A stretch of DNA of 46,397 nt from assembly GCA_001898785.1 (NCBI GenBank), contig MKVE01000016.1:180511-226907 (forward strand), written 5' to 3'. Each line of letters starts with the position of its first letter. Within the stretch, counting starts at the first letter, position 1. The translations under genes and the position numbers were made by a program. Source of the DNA: Chryseobacterium sp. 36-9 (GTDB taxonomy: Bacteria > Bacteroidota > Bacteroidia > Flavobacteriales > Weeksellaceae). The notes beneath the pieces are model-generated. The model had not been told where the DNA came from and made no database searches. It saw only the letters and a program-made list of their open reading frames with translations. Shown here one piece after another: positions 38,925 to 46,397 of the stretch.

Positions 38925-41576
38925 TTAAAACTTATAGGTAACCGAAACAAACACAGATCTTGGCGGATTAGCTACCGTAAAATACGGCATATTTGCACTT
39001 TCTGCTGCCTGGTACATTTCAGGTGTGAAATTATCTAAAGGTGCTCTTTGATCTGCATAAGAACCTGGTCTTGTCCAACTCATTGTTGCATAGGTGTTGA
39101 ATAAATTATTTACATTAACTGATGCTGACATTTTTGATGTAAATTCATATCCTGCCCCGAAATCAAACATTGAGAATGCTGGTAACGTAAAAGCATTGGC
39201 ATTGTTCGCCTGTCGTTTTCCCATATAGTTCCACGTAAGAAGCGAATAGAATTTGCCCAAATTAAGTGTCGGCGTAATGTTGAAAAACAATCTTGGTGTT
39301 GCTCCGGTTTCGTTTCCTGTGAAAGAAGCCACTACATCATCAGCTGGCCCCGGATTATTTACAACCCAATAAGTTCCATTAGTGATCTTAGATTTCTGAA
39401 CTGTTAGCACAGCTCTTATGCTCAGATAATCCAAAGGTCGTATGTTGGATTCTATTTCCAATCCTATCGTTCTGTAATCATTATACAACGTTGGCAAAGC
39501 ATAGAAACCTCCTCCCGCCGATGCCGGCATTGTGGCAGATCCGCCGGAAGGCACTTTTTTCAGCACGCTATAGAATGGCGTTGCAAAAAGATCAAATTTA
39601 TCATACTTGGCTTTCAGACCTGCTTCCAGCTGGTTGGTAGTACGCTGTTTAGGATCTAACAATCCAATGGTGCTTAAGCGGTTGGTTGCAAAATAAACAT
39701 CCAGATCCGGCGATTTTTTCCCTTGGGAGAATCTTGAATACACTGATAGATTGGTATTGATTCTATAATTAACTGCTGCTGAATAAGAAAATGCATACAG
39801 TGTACGCTCAGGATATACTGTCTCTGTTTTGTCCAACACTGAGTTATCATACAGGGTCAGAGGATTACCGTCTGGGCCTGTTGTGGATTTGAGATAAGCT
39901 CTGGTGTTATGATTTTTTATGCTTTGCTTTTCATAACGGATACCCCAATCCAAGGTCAATGCCGGTGTAATGTCCCAAGTGTGACCAAAGAATCCCGCAA
40001 GCTGCCTCTGGATCGCATAGAAACCTAACAGAGAACCGTTATTGCTTGCAAACTGCGCCATTCCGGAAGGATTTGTCATCTGGAAAGTTCCGATATGACC
40101 TCCTAAAGTTCCGGTAAATTCCATATCGATAATTCTTGGATTTGGTTCCATTGTGGTAATGGCTACACCACCACCGCCGGAAACCCTCGCCACATCGGAA
40201 TAACCTAAATAACCTCCCAATGCGAAGTTCATATTCCTCCACTTCTTGGTAATCGTTAACTGGTTAAGGACTTCTTTTACTTTGTTCTGATAGGTCTGAA
40301 GCGGTGTAATGAATACGGAATTGTTTCTCAACGTTTGTCCCGGAAGATTGTTAGCTGTTACAGTGTATACAGGATTGCTTCCTCCTGTCGGAATTACAGA
40401 GTTGATGCTATATAATACCTGACCTGTATTATGATCCCTGAAAGTAAAAGTTCCTGCTCCCGTTCCTGTCCCGAACAGATCGAAAAAAGCTTTATTATCT
40501 GCAGCAATAATGGATGTGCTGGTGGAAGTATTGTAACGCACATCGTTATTGGAAACTCTTATCTTATTGTCAAGATTCCAACCGTTTCCTAATTTTTGCT
40601 CCCAGTTCAGTCCTACGGAACGGTATGTATTGTCAACCTGTCTTCTGGAATCATAATGTAGGTTTCCACCTTCCACAAAATTCCCCTGATCATAAGTGAC
40701 TGGCGGTAAAAGGATAGAGGAACTGTTATCAAATCCTTCTGCAGGTCTCGGATCGCCATAGCCTCTGGTCGGGATGGCCATAGAATAACCATTCCTGTCC
40801 TTCAGATATTTTACATACAATTTTAATGATCCGGAATTATATTTTTTTACAATGTTAGCTTTTACCTGTCCACCGTTATTTAAAGGATAGGCACCCGGAG
40901 ATCTTGCTCCCTCGTCATAACGGTAAAATCCACCAATATTAAAAAACAGGTTTTCTGCTAACGGTCCGCCGATATTAAGGTCGGTACGGTAAAGTCCATT
41001 ACTATTTTTCCCCTGAAGTCCTGTTCTGAATCGTGCCTCACCAGCTAATTTCTTTCCTCCTGTTTTAGAAACGTAATTAAAAATTCCTCCAGGCGCATTT
41101 GCTGTAGTAATGGAAGAAGAACCACCACGAACAGCATCAAGTCTTTCTATAGTAGCATCTGCTCTAAGAAAGAAATCGGGGCCGTAGTTGTAGTAAGTCG
41201 TATTAGTAATCGGTAAGCCGTCTTCCTGCATTGATACATATTCGTAACCGAAACTTCCATCCTGTGTTCCTACGGTAATCCCACGCGAAGCAACACTGTT
41301 TCTAATTTCCCCGTTTGAAGAATTGACATATACACCCGGAACATTTTTCAGGAGGTCGGGAGCACTCACAGCCACCTGCTTTTCCAAAACATCTGCTTTA
41401 AGTACTGAAATCGCAATTGGCGAATTCATTCTTAAACGTTTGTCAAAAACTCCGGTAACTACCACTTCGTCGATGCTTTTTGATTTGAGAGAGTCTTGTT
41501 GGTTTTGTTGTGCATAAGCATTGTTCAGATAGAGCGACGCAATACCCACAATGAAAAGAATTGATTTGTTTTTCAT
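38925..41576 (-). CDS. TonB-dependent outer-membrane receptor
   Basis: An 883-residue protein with signal (MKNKSILFIVGIASLYLNNA), a TonB-box-like IDEVVVTG (about 35-42), a plug domain (about 47-170; DLLKNVPGVYVNSS, LDAVRGGSSSITTANAPGGI) and a long beta-barrel ending in an aromatic F (VTYKF). It lacks a CarboxypepD_reg domain and a SusD partner, so it is not a classic SusCD pair. It likely imports a sugar, siderophore or similar ligand together with the adjacent esterase, trehalase and MFS transporter. Ligand unknown. Confidence 0.92.
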   Translation of the reverse strand: MKNKSILFIVGIASLYLNNAYAQQNQQDSLKSKSIDEVVVTGVFDKRLRMNSPIAISVLKADVLEKQVAVSAPDLLKNVPGVYVNSSNGEIRNSVASRGITVGTQDGSFGYEYVSMQEDGLPITNTTYYNYGPDFFLRADATIERLDAVRGGSSSITTANAPGGIFNYVSKTGGKKLAGEARFRTGLQGKNSNGLYRTDLNIGGPLAENLFFNIGGFYRYDEGARSPGAYPLNNGGQVKANIVKKYNSGSLKLYVKYLKDRNGYSMAIPTRGYGDPRPAEGFDNSSSILLPPVTYDQGNFVEGGNLHYDSRRQVDNTYRSVGLNWEQKLGNGWNLDNKIRVSNNDVRYNTSTSTSIIAADNKAFFDLFGTGTGAGTFTFRDHNTGQVLYSINSVIPTGGSNPVYTVTANNLPGQTLRNNSVFITPLQTYQNKVKEVLNQLTITKKWRNMNFALGGYLGYSDVARVSGGGGVAITTMEPNPRIIDMEFTGTLGGHIGTFQMTNPSGMAQFASNNGSLLGFYAIQRQLAGFFGHTWDITPALTLDWGIRYEKQSIKNHNTRAYLKSTTGPDGNPLTLYDNSVLDKTETVYPERTLYAFSYSAAVNYRINTNLSVYSRFSQGKKSPDLDVYFATNRLSTIGLLDPKQRTTNQLEAGLKAKYDKFDLFATPFYSVLKKVPSGGSATMPASAGGGFYALPTLYNDYRTIGLEIESNIRPLDYLSIRAVLTVQKSKITNGTYWVVNNPGPADDVVASFTGNETGATPRLFFNITPTLNLGKFYSLLTWNYMGKRQANNANAFTLPAFSMFDFGAGYEFTSKMSASVNVNNLFNTYATMSWTRPGSYADQRAPLDNFTPEMYQAAESANMPYFTVANPPRSVFVSVTYKF

Positions 41577-41607
41577 ATCAGTAGTATTTAAATGTTGTTT
41601 AATTTTA

Positions 41608-43083
41608 TTAAATGTTGTTTTTAAGTTTTAAGTAAACTCCATTTGTCCATCCAAATCCATCCTGATTTGGATATTCTCCTCCACCTGCAATGCTATTGGT
41701 GTCCTCTACATTATATTTTTCCATCAGCTTTCCTGTGTTTTTGTAAACTCTTTCTACATTTTTGCACCAGTTATTTTTTATTTTATCCGCCAGATCATCA
41801 AAGCCATAATTCTTCATTGCTTTAAATCCCAGCCATTGATAAGGCGCCCATGCATTTGGAAAATCCCATTGCTGGCCAGTTTGTTTGGTTGTTGTAGCCA
41901 AACCACCTTTATACAGTAATTTTTCTTCAATGGTTTTTGCTGTTATTTCAGCTTGATTGTGTGAAGCAATTCCAAGAAATAGAGGGTACAGTATGGCTAT
42001 ACTTTCTGAAGCTGTATTTTCATTTTTGCCTAAGTGAAAATCTTTGTACATCGTACCTTCCCAAAAATAAATATCAATATTCTTCCTGCGGCTTTCAGCT
42101 CTTTTTTTGTAATAGCTTTCTTTTTCTGTTAAATTTTGAATTTCCGAAGATTTTGCCAGTGTTTTTTCCAAATGCCACAAAAGACAATTCAGATCAACCT
42201 GTGATATATTCAGAGTTTCAATGGTCTGTATATTTTCGCCGTCTGCAAACCATCTGCTGGAAAAATCCCAACCCGATTCGCAGGCACTTCTGATGTTCCT
42301 GTAAAATTCTTCCTCAGCATTTACACTGTCTTCAATATCAATTAAATAACTTTCAGGACGGGGTTCGTTCTCAGCATCGTAATATCTGTTCAAAATATCT
42401 CCATGAATCGTTTTCACCACTCTTTTTACCGCCGAACCGTTTTCAAGCTTTTCAGTTCCGTTCATCCAGAAAGCATATTCTTTTTCTAAAGTATCGTGAT
42501 ATTTGATGTAAATATTTTCGTCTTTCGTCGTTTCAAAAAGCAGATCCAGCATCAGTGAAAAATAAGGTGGCTGAGAACGGCTTAAAAAATGAGTTCTGCT
42601 TGCATTTGGCACAAATCCTACATTCTGGATTAAATAAGAACAGTTTTCAATAATATTTTCCATCATTTCTATCCTCCCGGAAACCTGCAGACCAAGCATA
42701 ATATAATAACTGTCCCAATAGAAGAACTCATTAAAACGACCTCCGGGAACAACGTAAGGTTTTGGAAGTTTCAGCAACGTTCCTTTTTCTTCATAAGCAG
42801 TTCTTGCCAGTTCATCCCATAATTTTTCGATGTGTTCTTCAATTGGCAGATGATCTTCTCTCTGGATGGAAATTTTAGCTCCTAAAAAGTCAAAATTCGA
42901 CATCACGAATTCCTTCAAATTAAAATTTTCTGATTGCTTTTCTGCTTCATATTTTGCATTAATTTCTTCAATCGGAAACAACGGAACCGCATCGGTCATT
43001 ATCTTCTGATCTTCAAAGACCTTTGATCTTTGCACATCATCAAAAAGTTCCTGAATTTCCTTTATGTATAGTTGTTTGTTCAT
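41608..43083 (-). CDS. treF: Cytoplasmic alpha,alpha-trehalase (GH37)
   Basis: A 491-residue protein without a signal. Family 37 signatures are PGGRFNEFFYWDSYYIMLGL (113-132) and QWDFPNAWAPYQWLG. The catalytic acid region SGWDFSSRWF and the glycine-rich GGGEYPNQDGFGWTNGVYL are also present. It should split trehalose to two glucose units in the cytoplasm. It is two bases from the MFS transporter and 31 bases from the TonB receptor, so uptake and use of trehalose or a trehalose-containing ligand is the likely pathway. Confidence 0.92.
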   Translation of the reverse strand: MNKQLYIKEIQELFDDVQRSKVFEDQKIMTDAVPLFPIEEINAKYEAEKQSENFNLKEFVMSNFDFLGAKISIQREDHLPIEEHIEKLWDELARTAYEEKGTLLKLPKPYVVPGGRFNEFFYWDSYYIMLGLQVSGRIEMMENIIENCSYLIQNVGFVPNASRTHFLSRSQPPYFSLMLDLLFETTKDENIYIKYHDTLEKEYAFWMNGTEKLENGSAVKRVVKTIHGDILNRYYDAENEPRPESYLIDIEDSVNAEEEFYRNIRSACESGWDFSSRWFADGENIQTIETLNISQVDLNCLLWHLEKTLAKSSEIQNLTEKESYYKKRAESRRKNIDIYFWEGTMYKDFHLGKNENTASESIAILYPLFLGIASHNQAEITAKTIEEKLLYKGGLATTTKQTGQQWDFPNAWAPYQWLGFKAMKNYGFDDLADKIKNNWCKNVERVYKNTGKLMEKYNVEDTNSIAGGGEYPNQDGFGWTNGVYLKLKNNI

Positions 43084-43085
43084 CT

Positions 43086-44315
43086 TTATTTTTTAGGATT
43101 TATTTTTAATTTATTCATGAAAATTGCCGAAATAATCAACAAAGAAAGCGGAATCAGTGAAAGATAAAATGCCTGCTGTCCACTGAATTCCTGAAACACA
43201 AAACCTGTAATAATCGAACCGATCGTTCCTCCGATTGCAGAGAAAACCACAATTAAACCAGACATTGCACTGTGTAAATATTTCGGAATCGATGCTAAGA
43301 TCACCGAATTAATACTTGGATAAATCGGGGCCAGCAAACCGCCCATCAAAGGAAATAAATACACGACCAACGGAGCATTTAACCATGTTGTGTTTGTATC
43401 AATGTTAATGTTATGAGTTAAAGGTAAAACCAGTAAAATACTTATTGCAAAACCTACCACGCAAAAAGAAACCACATAAATCCAACTGAATTTTTTGGAG
43501 AAAAAGCCTGATAAAAATCTTCCCAGTGCAAAAGCCCCCGCTAAAACCGCTCCTGCCTGAATGCTCATTGAGGTAGGAACTTTCAAAATTTCTTTGTAAA
43601 AAGTCGGTGTCCAGGTCTGGAAACTTTGCTCCACCAAAACGAAAAGGAAAGCGCACAGTAAAAAGAACAACACTTTTTTATAACTGAATAAACTCACACT
43701 GTTTTTAAGATCTCCCAGCAAATCTGTTTTCTCGCTTTTTGCTTCGTGTTCGTCTAGTTTTGTGAAGAATAAAAACAAAAAAGACAGTGTTGAAATTCCT
43801 CCCAAAACCCAGTACACATTCAGCCAATGGGTTGATCTCGGATTTTGGTCGTCTATGAATAAGCTGAATAAAACATTTCCCATTAATACGCCGATCATAA
43901 AAAAACCTTCCAGATAACCCATAAAACTTGAATGCTCTTTATCTGTATCCGTTACCAATCCGATAGAAGTGAAAACGGAAATTTTAATTAAAGCAAAAGA
44001 AACTCCGACAATTGTAAATAATAGTTTAAAAAACCAAAATTCATTTGCGAAGGGCATCACAAAACACATACAGCTTACCAAAAGCAATGCGATCAACATA
44101 GAGTTTTTAATACCGATCTTCGGTAAAAATGAAGCCAGAATGAATGAACAAATAGCAATCGGCAGGTCTTTGAAACCTTCCAGCACGCTTGCTGAAGATT
44201 TTGAGATCCCGAAGTTTTGCTGCATCTGTAAAATTACCGTTCCTACAGAATTCAGGAGAATTGCAAAAACAAAATAATTTAAAAACAGAATGATGTTGAT
44301 TCTAAAATTTTTCAT
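43086..44315 (-). CDS. MFS transporter, probably sugar uptake
   Basis: A 409-residue protein with about 12 transmembrane helices and the MFS layout (helix 2-3 loop LPKIGIKNSML, VVFSAIGGTIGSIITGFVFQ in the C-half). It resembles FucP/TsgA-type sugar carriers. It begins an operon with trehalase and the TonB receptor. Trehalose or a maltose-like disaccharide is the most natural cargo, from context only. Upstream, on the divergent side, lies an AraC regulator gene. Confidence 0.85.
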   Translation of the reverse strand: MKNFRINIILFLNYFVFAILLNSVGTVILQMQQNFGISKSSASVLEGFKDLPIAICSFILASFLPKIGIKNSMLIALLLVSCMCFVMPFANEFWFFKLLFTIVGVSFALIKISVFTSIGLVTDTDKEHSSFMGYLEGFFMIGVLMGNVLFSLFIDDQNPRSTHWLNVYWVLGGISTLSFLFLFFTKLDEHEAKSEKTDLLGDLKNSVSLFSYKKVLFFLLCAFLFVLVEQSFQTWTPTFYKEILKVPTSMSIQAGAVLAGAFALGRFLSGFFSKKFSWIYVVSFCVVGFAISILLVLPLTHNINIDTNTTWLNAPLVVYLFPLMGGLLAPIYPSINSVILASIPKYLHSAMSGLIVVFSAIGGTIGSIITGFVFQEFSGQQAFYLSLIPLSLLIISAIFMNKLKINPKK

Positions 44316-44333
44316 TCATTTTAATCTTGGTGA

Positions 44334-44431
44334 CAAAAGTATTAACATTGCGTTTACAATTATTTCACATAATAAATCATTATTGTCACTGTATTAATTA
44401 TTATAGTATATTTAGTTTGTATTAATTATTA
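44334..44431. promoter_or_regulatory. Divergent control region of the trehalase operon
   Basis: A minus-strand -7 box TACTTTTG (44341-44334) lies 18 bases before the MFS start. GTATTAATTATTA occurs as a direct repeat (44391-44403 and 44419-44431, 28 bases apart), as expected for AraC-type binding. The AraC gene begins six bases after the second copy. Confidence 0.5.
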
Positions 44432-44436
44432 AAGTA

Positions 44437-45282
44437 ATGAAAGTAAGTTACGAAAGCATCATTCCGGATAAAAACTGCTCTTTTAGAACATTACATAATA
44501 ATGTGCCTGTAAAAGAACTAAAATGGGAATACCATTACCATCCCGAGATAGAATTGATATGTGTAGTATCAGGAAGCGGTACAAGACATGTTGGTTATCA
44601 CAAAAGCAATTATATGAATGGGGATCTGGTATTGATAGGGCCCAATATTCCTCATTCAGGATTTGGAATCAATTCTCTGGATCCTCATGAAGAAATAGTA
44701 ATTCAATTTCGAGAAGAAATTATAGTTTTCCCTCGGGAAATTGAAGAGATTACCGCTTTAAGAAAATTAATTGCGTTGTCTAAGTTTGGAATACTATTCA
44801 ATTCTAAAACGAAAAAAAAAATATTACCTAAACTTATTCAGTTATTTGAAACTGAAAACTCAAAAAGGTATATTCTCTTGCTGAATATATTGTTCGAATT
44901 ATCAGAGGAGAAAGATTATGTTTTGCTGAACAAAGAAGTTATGCCACACACAATTATCTCGAAACATAAAGAACGTTTGCAAGTTATTTTTACCTTTCTT
45001 GAAAAAAATTATGATAAGCCGATTGACATCAATGAAGTTGCGGATCTTGCTAATCTTACCTTACCTGCATTCTGTAATTTTTTCAAAAAAGCAACTAAGA
45101 TTACTTTTTCAGATTTTGTCAATCAATACAGGGTTGAAAAAGCTTGTAAATTGTTAATGGAAGGTAAAAGCATTACAGAAGCGTGTTATAATACAGGCTA
45201 CAGCAGTATTTCATATTTTGGTAGAACTTTTAAGAAATACATGGGTAAAAGTCCTACAGAATTTACGAACGGATTAAAGTAA
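44437..45282 (+). CDS. AraC-family regulator of the trehalase operon (probable)
   Basis: A 281-residue protein with an N-terminal cupin (HYHPEIELICVVSGSGTRHV, GDLVLIGPNIPHSGFG) and a C-terminal AraC domain (about 185-281: DINEVADLANLTLPAFCNFF, VNQYRVEKACKLLMEGKSIT, CYNTGYSSISYFGRTFKKYM, GKSPTEF). Cupins of this type bind a sugar. It is divergent from the MFS-trehalase operon with a direct repeat between, so activation by trehalose is a reasonable inference. Confidence 0.9.
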   Translation: MKVSYESIIPDKNCSFRTLHNNVPVKELKWEYHYHPEIELICVVSGSGTRHVGYHKSNYMNGDLVLIGPNIPHSGFGINSLDPHEEIVIQFREEIIVFPREIEEITALRKLIALSKFGILFNSKTKKKILPKLIQLFETENSKRYILLLNILFELSEEKDYVLLNKEVMPHTIISKHKERLQVIFTFLEKNYDKPIDINEVADLANLTLPAFCNFFKKATKITFSDFVNQYRVEKACKLLMEGKSITEACYNTGYSSISYFGRTFKKYMGKSPTEFTNGLK

Positions 45283-45452
45283 ATTAGAGAGCAATATACT
45301 TTTTAGTGTACCCAAAATACAGTAAATACAAATATTATTAAATTTTACTATTTTTATATATTTGAGATGGATGTACATTGAAATATGTAGTTGCTTAAAT
45401 ACAGTAATTTGTATACTTGGATATACAAAATTACGAATTTACTTATTAAAAA

Positions 45453-46231
45453 ATCAAGAGTTCAGCTTAATGCAAATAAGACAAACTTCTAGATCCCTTA
45501 TTTTCATTAAGAGAAATCCCCCAAAAATAAATTCTCAATATAGCGTCTGTATATTTATCTCTTTGAGCCTTATTAATACTCTTTCTTCCTAATCGTTTTA
45601 TATGAGTGCGTAAATCAAGAAATTTCCGCTCAATGTGATTGGTCTCTCTTCGTTTAGTACTGTGAAGATTCTTTGGAATTAGTTTAGGGTAGATATTCAG
45701 GCGATCACTATAGATTTTTTTTGGATTTGCAAAAAGTAAAGTATCAGTAATAGATTGAATTGTTTTAGTTGTTCTTCTACCAAACTTATAGTCAATTACT
45801 TTCTTTGTCTCCCTGCAATATGCTGCAACTACCCACCGCCCATTGGTTTTACTTTTAGTATACGTTTTTAACTCATCAATTTCGATTGTAATATTCTGAG
45901 GGATTGGTGGCTTAACAACTTTAGAAGCGATTTTTAAAATCTTTTTTAGTACAGTCGTCTTGCTGACATCAAGTAATCTGCTAATTCCTCTAATACCAAC
46001 TCCTTCTTTTATCAACAGTTGAATATTATGATTAGTACTTTTATGATATGCACGATAAGAATAGTTCCCAATAAACTTCTTTTTGCATTTTTTGCACTGA
46101 TAGCGCTGTTTATTTTGTGATGTTATTCCTGCCTTGATACAGTAGCTGTAATTACAGTGAATACATTGATTTCGCCGTTTATTCATAATGATTTAAAGTA
46201 AATTAACAACTCCACATCTGAACCATCTGAT
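45453..46231 (-). mobile_element. IS1-family insertion sequence
   Basis: A 779-bp element with imperfect terminal inverted repeats, left ATCAAGAGTTCAG (from 45453) and right complement ATCAGATGGTTCAG (to 46231), enclosing one transposase gene. Size and single-frame transposase fit the IS1 family. No target-site duplication was identified. Confidence 0.6.
45467..46186 (-). CDS. IS1-family transposase
   Basis: A 239-residue protein. An N-terminal zinc ribbon (CIHCNYSYC and YQCKKCKKKF), then an InsA-like HTH (LLIKEGVGIRGISRLLDVSK), then the DDE catalytic domain (IEIDELKTYTKS with the first Asp, IYSDRLNIYPKLIPKNLHST with the second, HIERKFLDLRTHIKRLGRKS with Glu). Both parts are in one frame without the programmed frameshift used in E. 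coli IS1. It is intact and probably active. Confidence 0.88.
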   Translation of the reverse strand: MNKRRNQCIHCNYSYCIKAGITSQNKQRYQCKKCKKKFIGNYSYRAYHKSTNHNIQLLIKEGVGIRGISRLLDVSKTTVLKKILKIASKVVKPPIPQNITIEIDELKTYTKSKTNGRWVVAAYCRETKKVIDYKFGRRTTKTIQSITDTLLFANPKKIYSDRLNIYPKLIPKNLHSTKRRETNHIERKFLDLRTHIKRLGRKSINKAQRDKYTDAILRIYFWGISLNENKGSRSLSYLH

Positions 46232-46284
46232 ATAAGAACAGTACATTCCGGGATCGCTATTTTGCTTTTTTAGTCGGCAAAAAT

Positions 46285-46316
46285 AAAAAACGATGCACTA
46301 TGTACATCGTTTTTTT
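46285..46316. terminator. A-tract/T-tract hairpin
   Basis: AAAAAACGATG (46285-46295) pairs with CATCGTTTTTT (46305-46315) around nine bases. It can serve as a bidirectional terminator between the IS and the next element. Confidence 0.6.
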
Positions 46317-46349
46317 ATTATATCTTTATATGATATTGATAATCAATGA

Positions 46350-46397
46350 AGTTAATTAAAAACTCCATATCTGTACCATTACCTGATTTAATAGTTG
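46350..46397. repeat. Second IS-like end at the window edge
   Basis: GAAGTTAATTAAAAACTCCA and the following ATCTGTACCATTACC match the right end of the upstream IS (AAATTAACAACTCCACATCT, GAACCATCTG). It probably belongs to another IS1-family copy that continues beyond the window. Confidence 0.55.

Overview
The window is a chromosomal segment of a low-GC Bacteroidota, most likely a Weeksellaceae member (Chryseobacterium/Elizabethkingia type). Indicators are a Flavobacteriia-type PafA phosphatase, a TonB-dependent receptor, many short lipoproteins with an N-terminal signal and Cys, and several TTG-N(18-20)-TAnnTTTG promoters. This assignment is inference from protein style; no database was searched.

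Left edge (1-1.3 kb): the start of an AraC-type regulator, a tRNA-Asp gene with its terminator, and an 18-bp copy of the tRNA 3' end. That copy looks like the footprint of an island inserted at a tandem tRNA-Asp gene. Next come decayed fragments, including a 276-bp inverted copy (98% identical) of the last gene of the Pycsar-like operon 15 kb away. From 1.5 to 7.2 kb lies an array of small co-oriented genes: lipoproteins, a SUKH (SMI1/KNR4)-like protein, a leucine-rich-repeat protein and acidic small proteins. They resemble an immunity/effector-resistance cluster without an obvious toxin. A GNAT acetyltransferase flanked by inverted repeats follows.

7.9-24.5 kb is an integrative element. It has a tyrosine integrase at the right end and GTACAAC repeats at both ends. 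Its other genes are an excisionase-like HTH protein, an RteC-like protein, a primase/helicase (BT4734 + VapE type) and a phage-like block (conserved 267-aa protein, DUF5675, two small membrane proteins). The cargo includes an XRE-ImmA + PIN pair, a MerR-controlled operon, and a five-gene operon at 13.66-16.62 kb: DUF1508/YegP-like, LRAT-fold cysteine protein, PycTM-like membrane effector, pyrimidine-cyclase-like PycC, and an E2-like + SEC-C protein. The last gene is the most unusual item: a ubiquitin-conjugating-type fold appended to a Pycsar cyclase/effector pair, which suggests protein conjugation or priming of the cyclase as in short type II CBASS. The element also holds structured non-coding DNA: a 244-bp direct repeat with a compensatory hairpin change, a pseudoknot-capable segment, and a block bounded by 15-bp perfect inverted repeats.

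24.7-45.3 kb is more ordinary chromosome: relics of the lipoprotein array, a GntR-hydrolase-S41 peptidase operon with a clear operator, two paralogous cytosine-deaminase-like amidohydrolases flanking an AraC regulator, a truncated NAD-dependent epimerase-like gene, and an erythromycin-esterase-family protein. A probable MFS-trehalase-TonB receptor-esterase-pafA operon follows, opposite an AraC regulator. The right edge carries an IS1-family element and a second related IS end.
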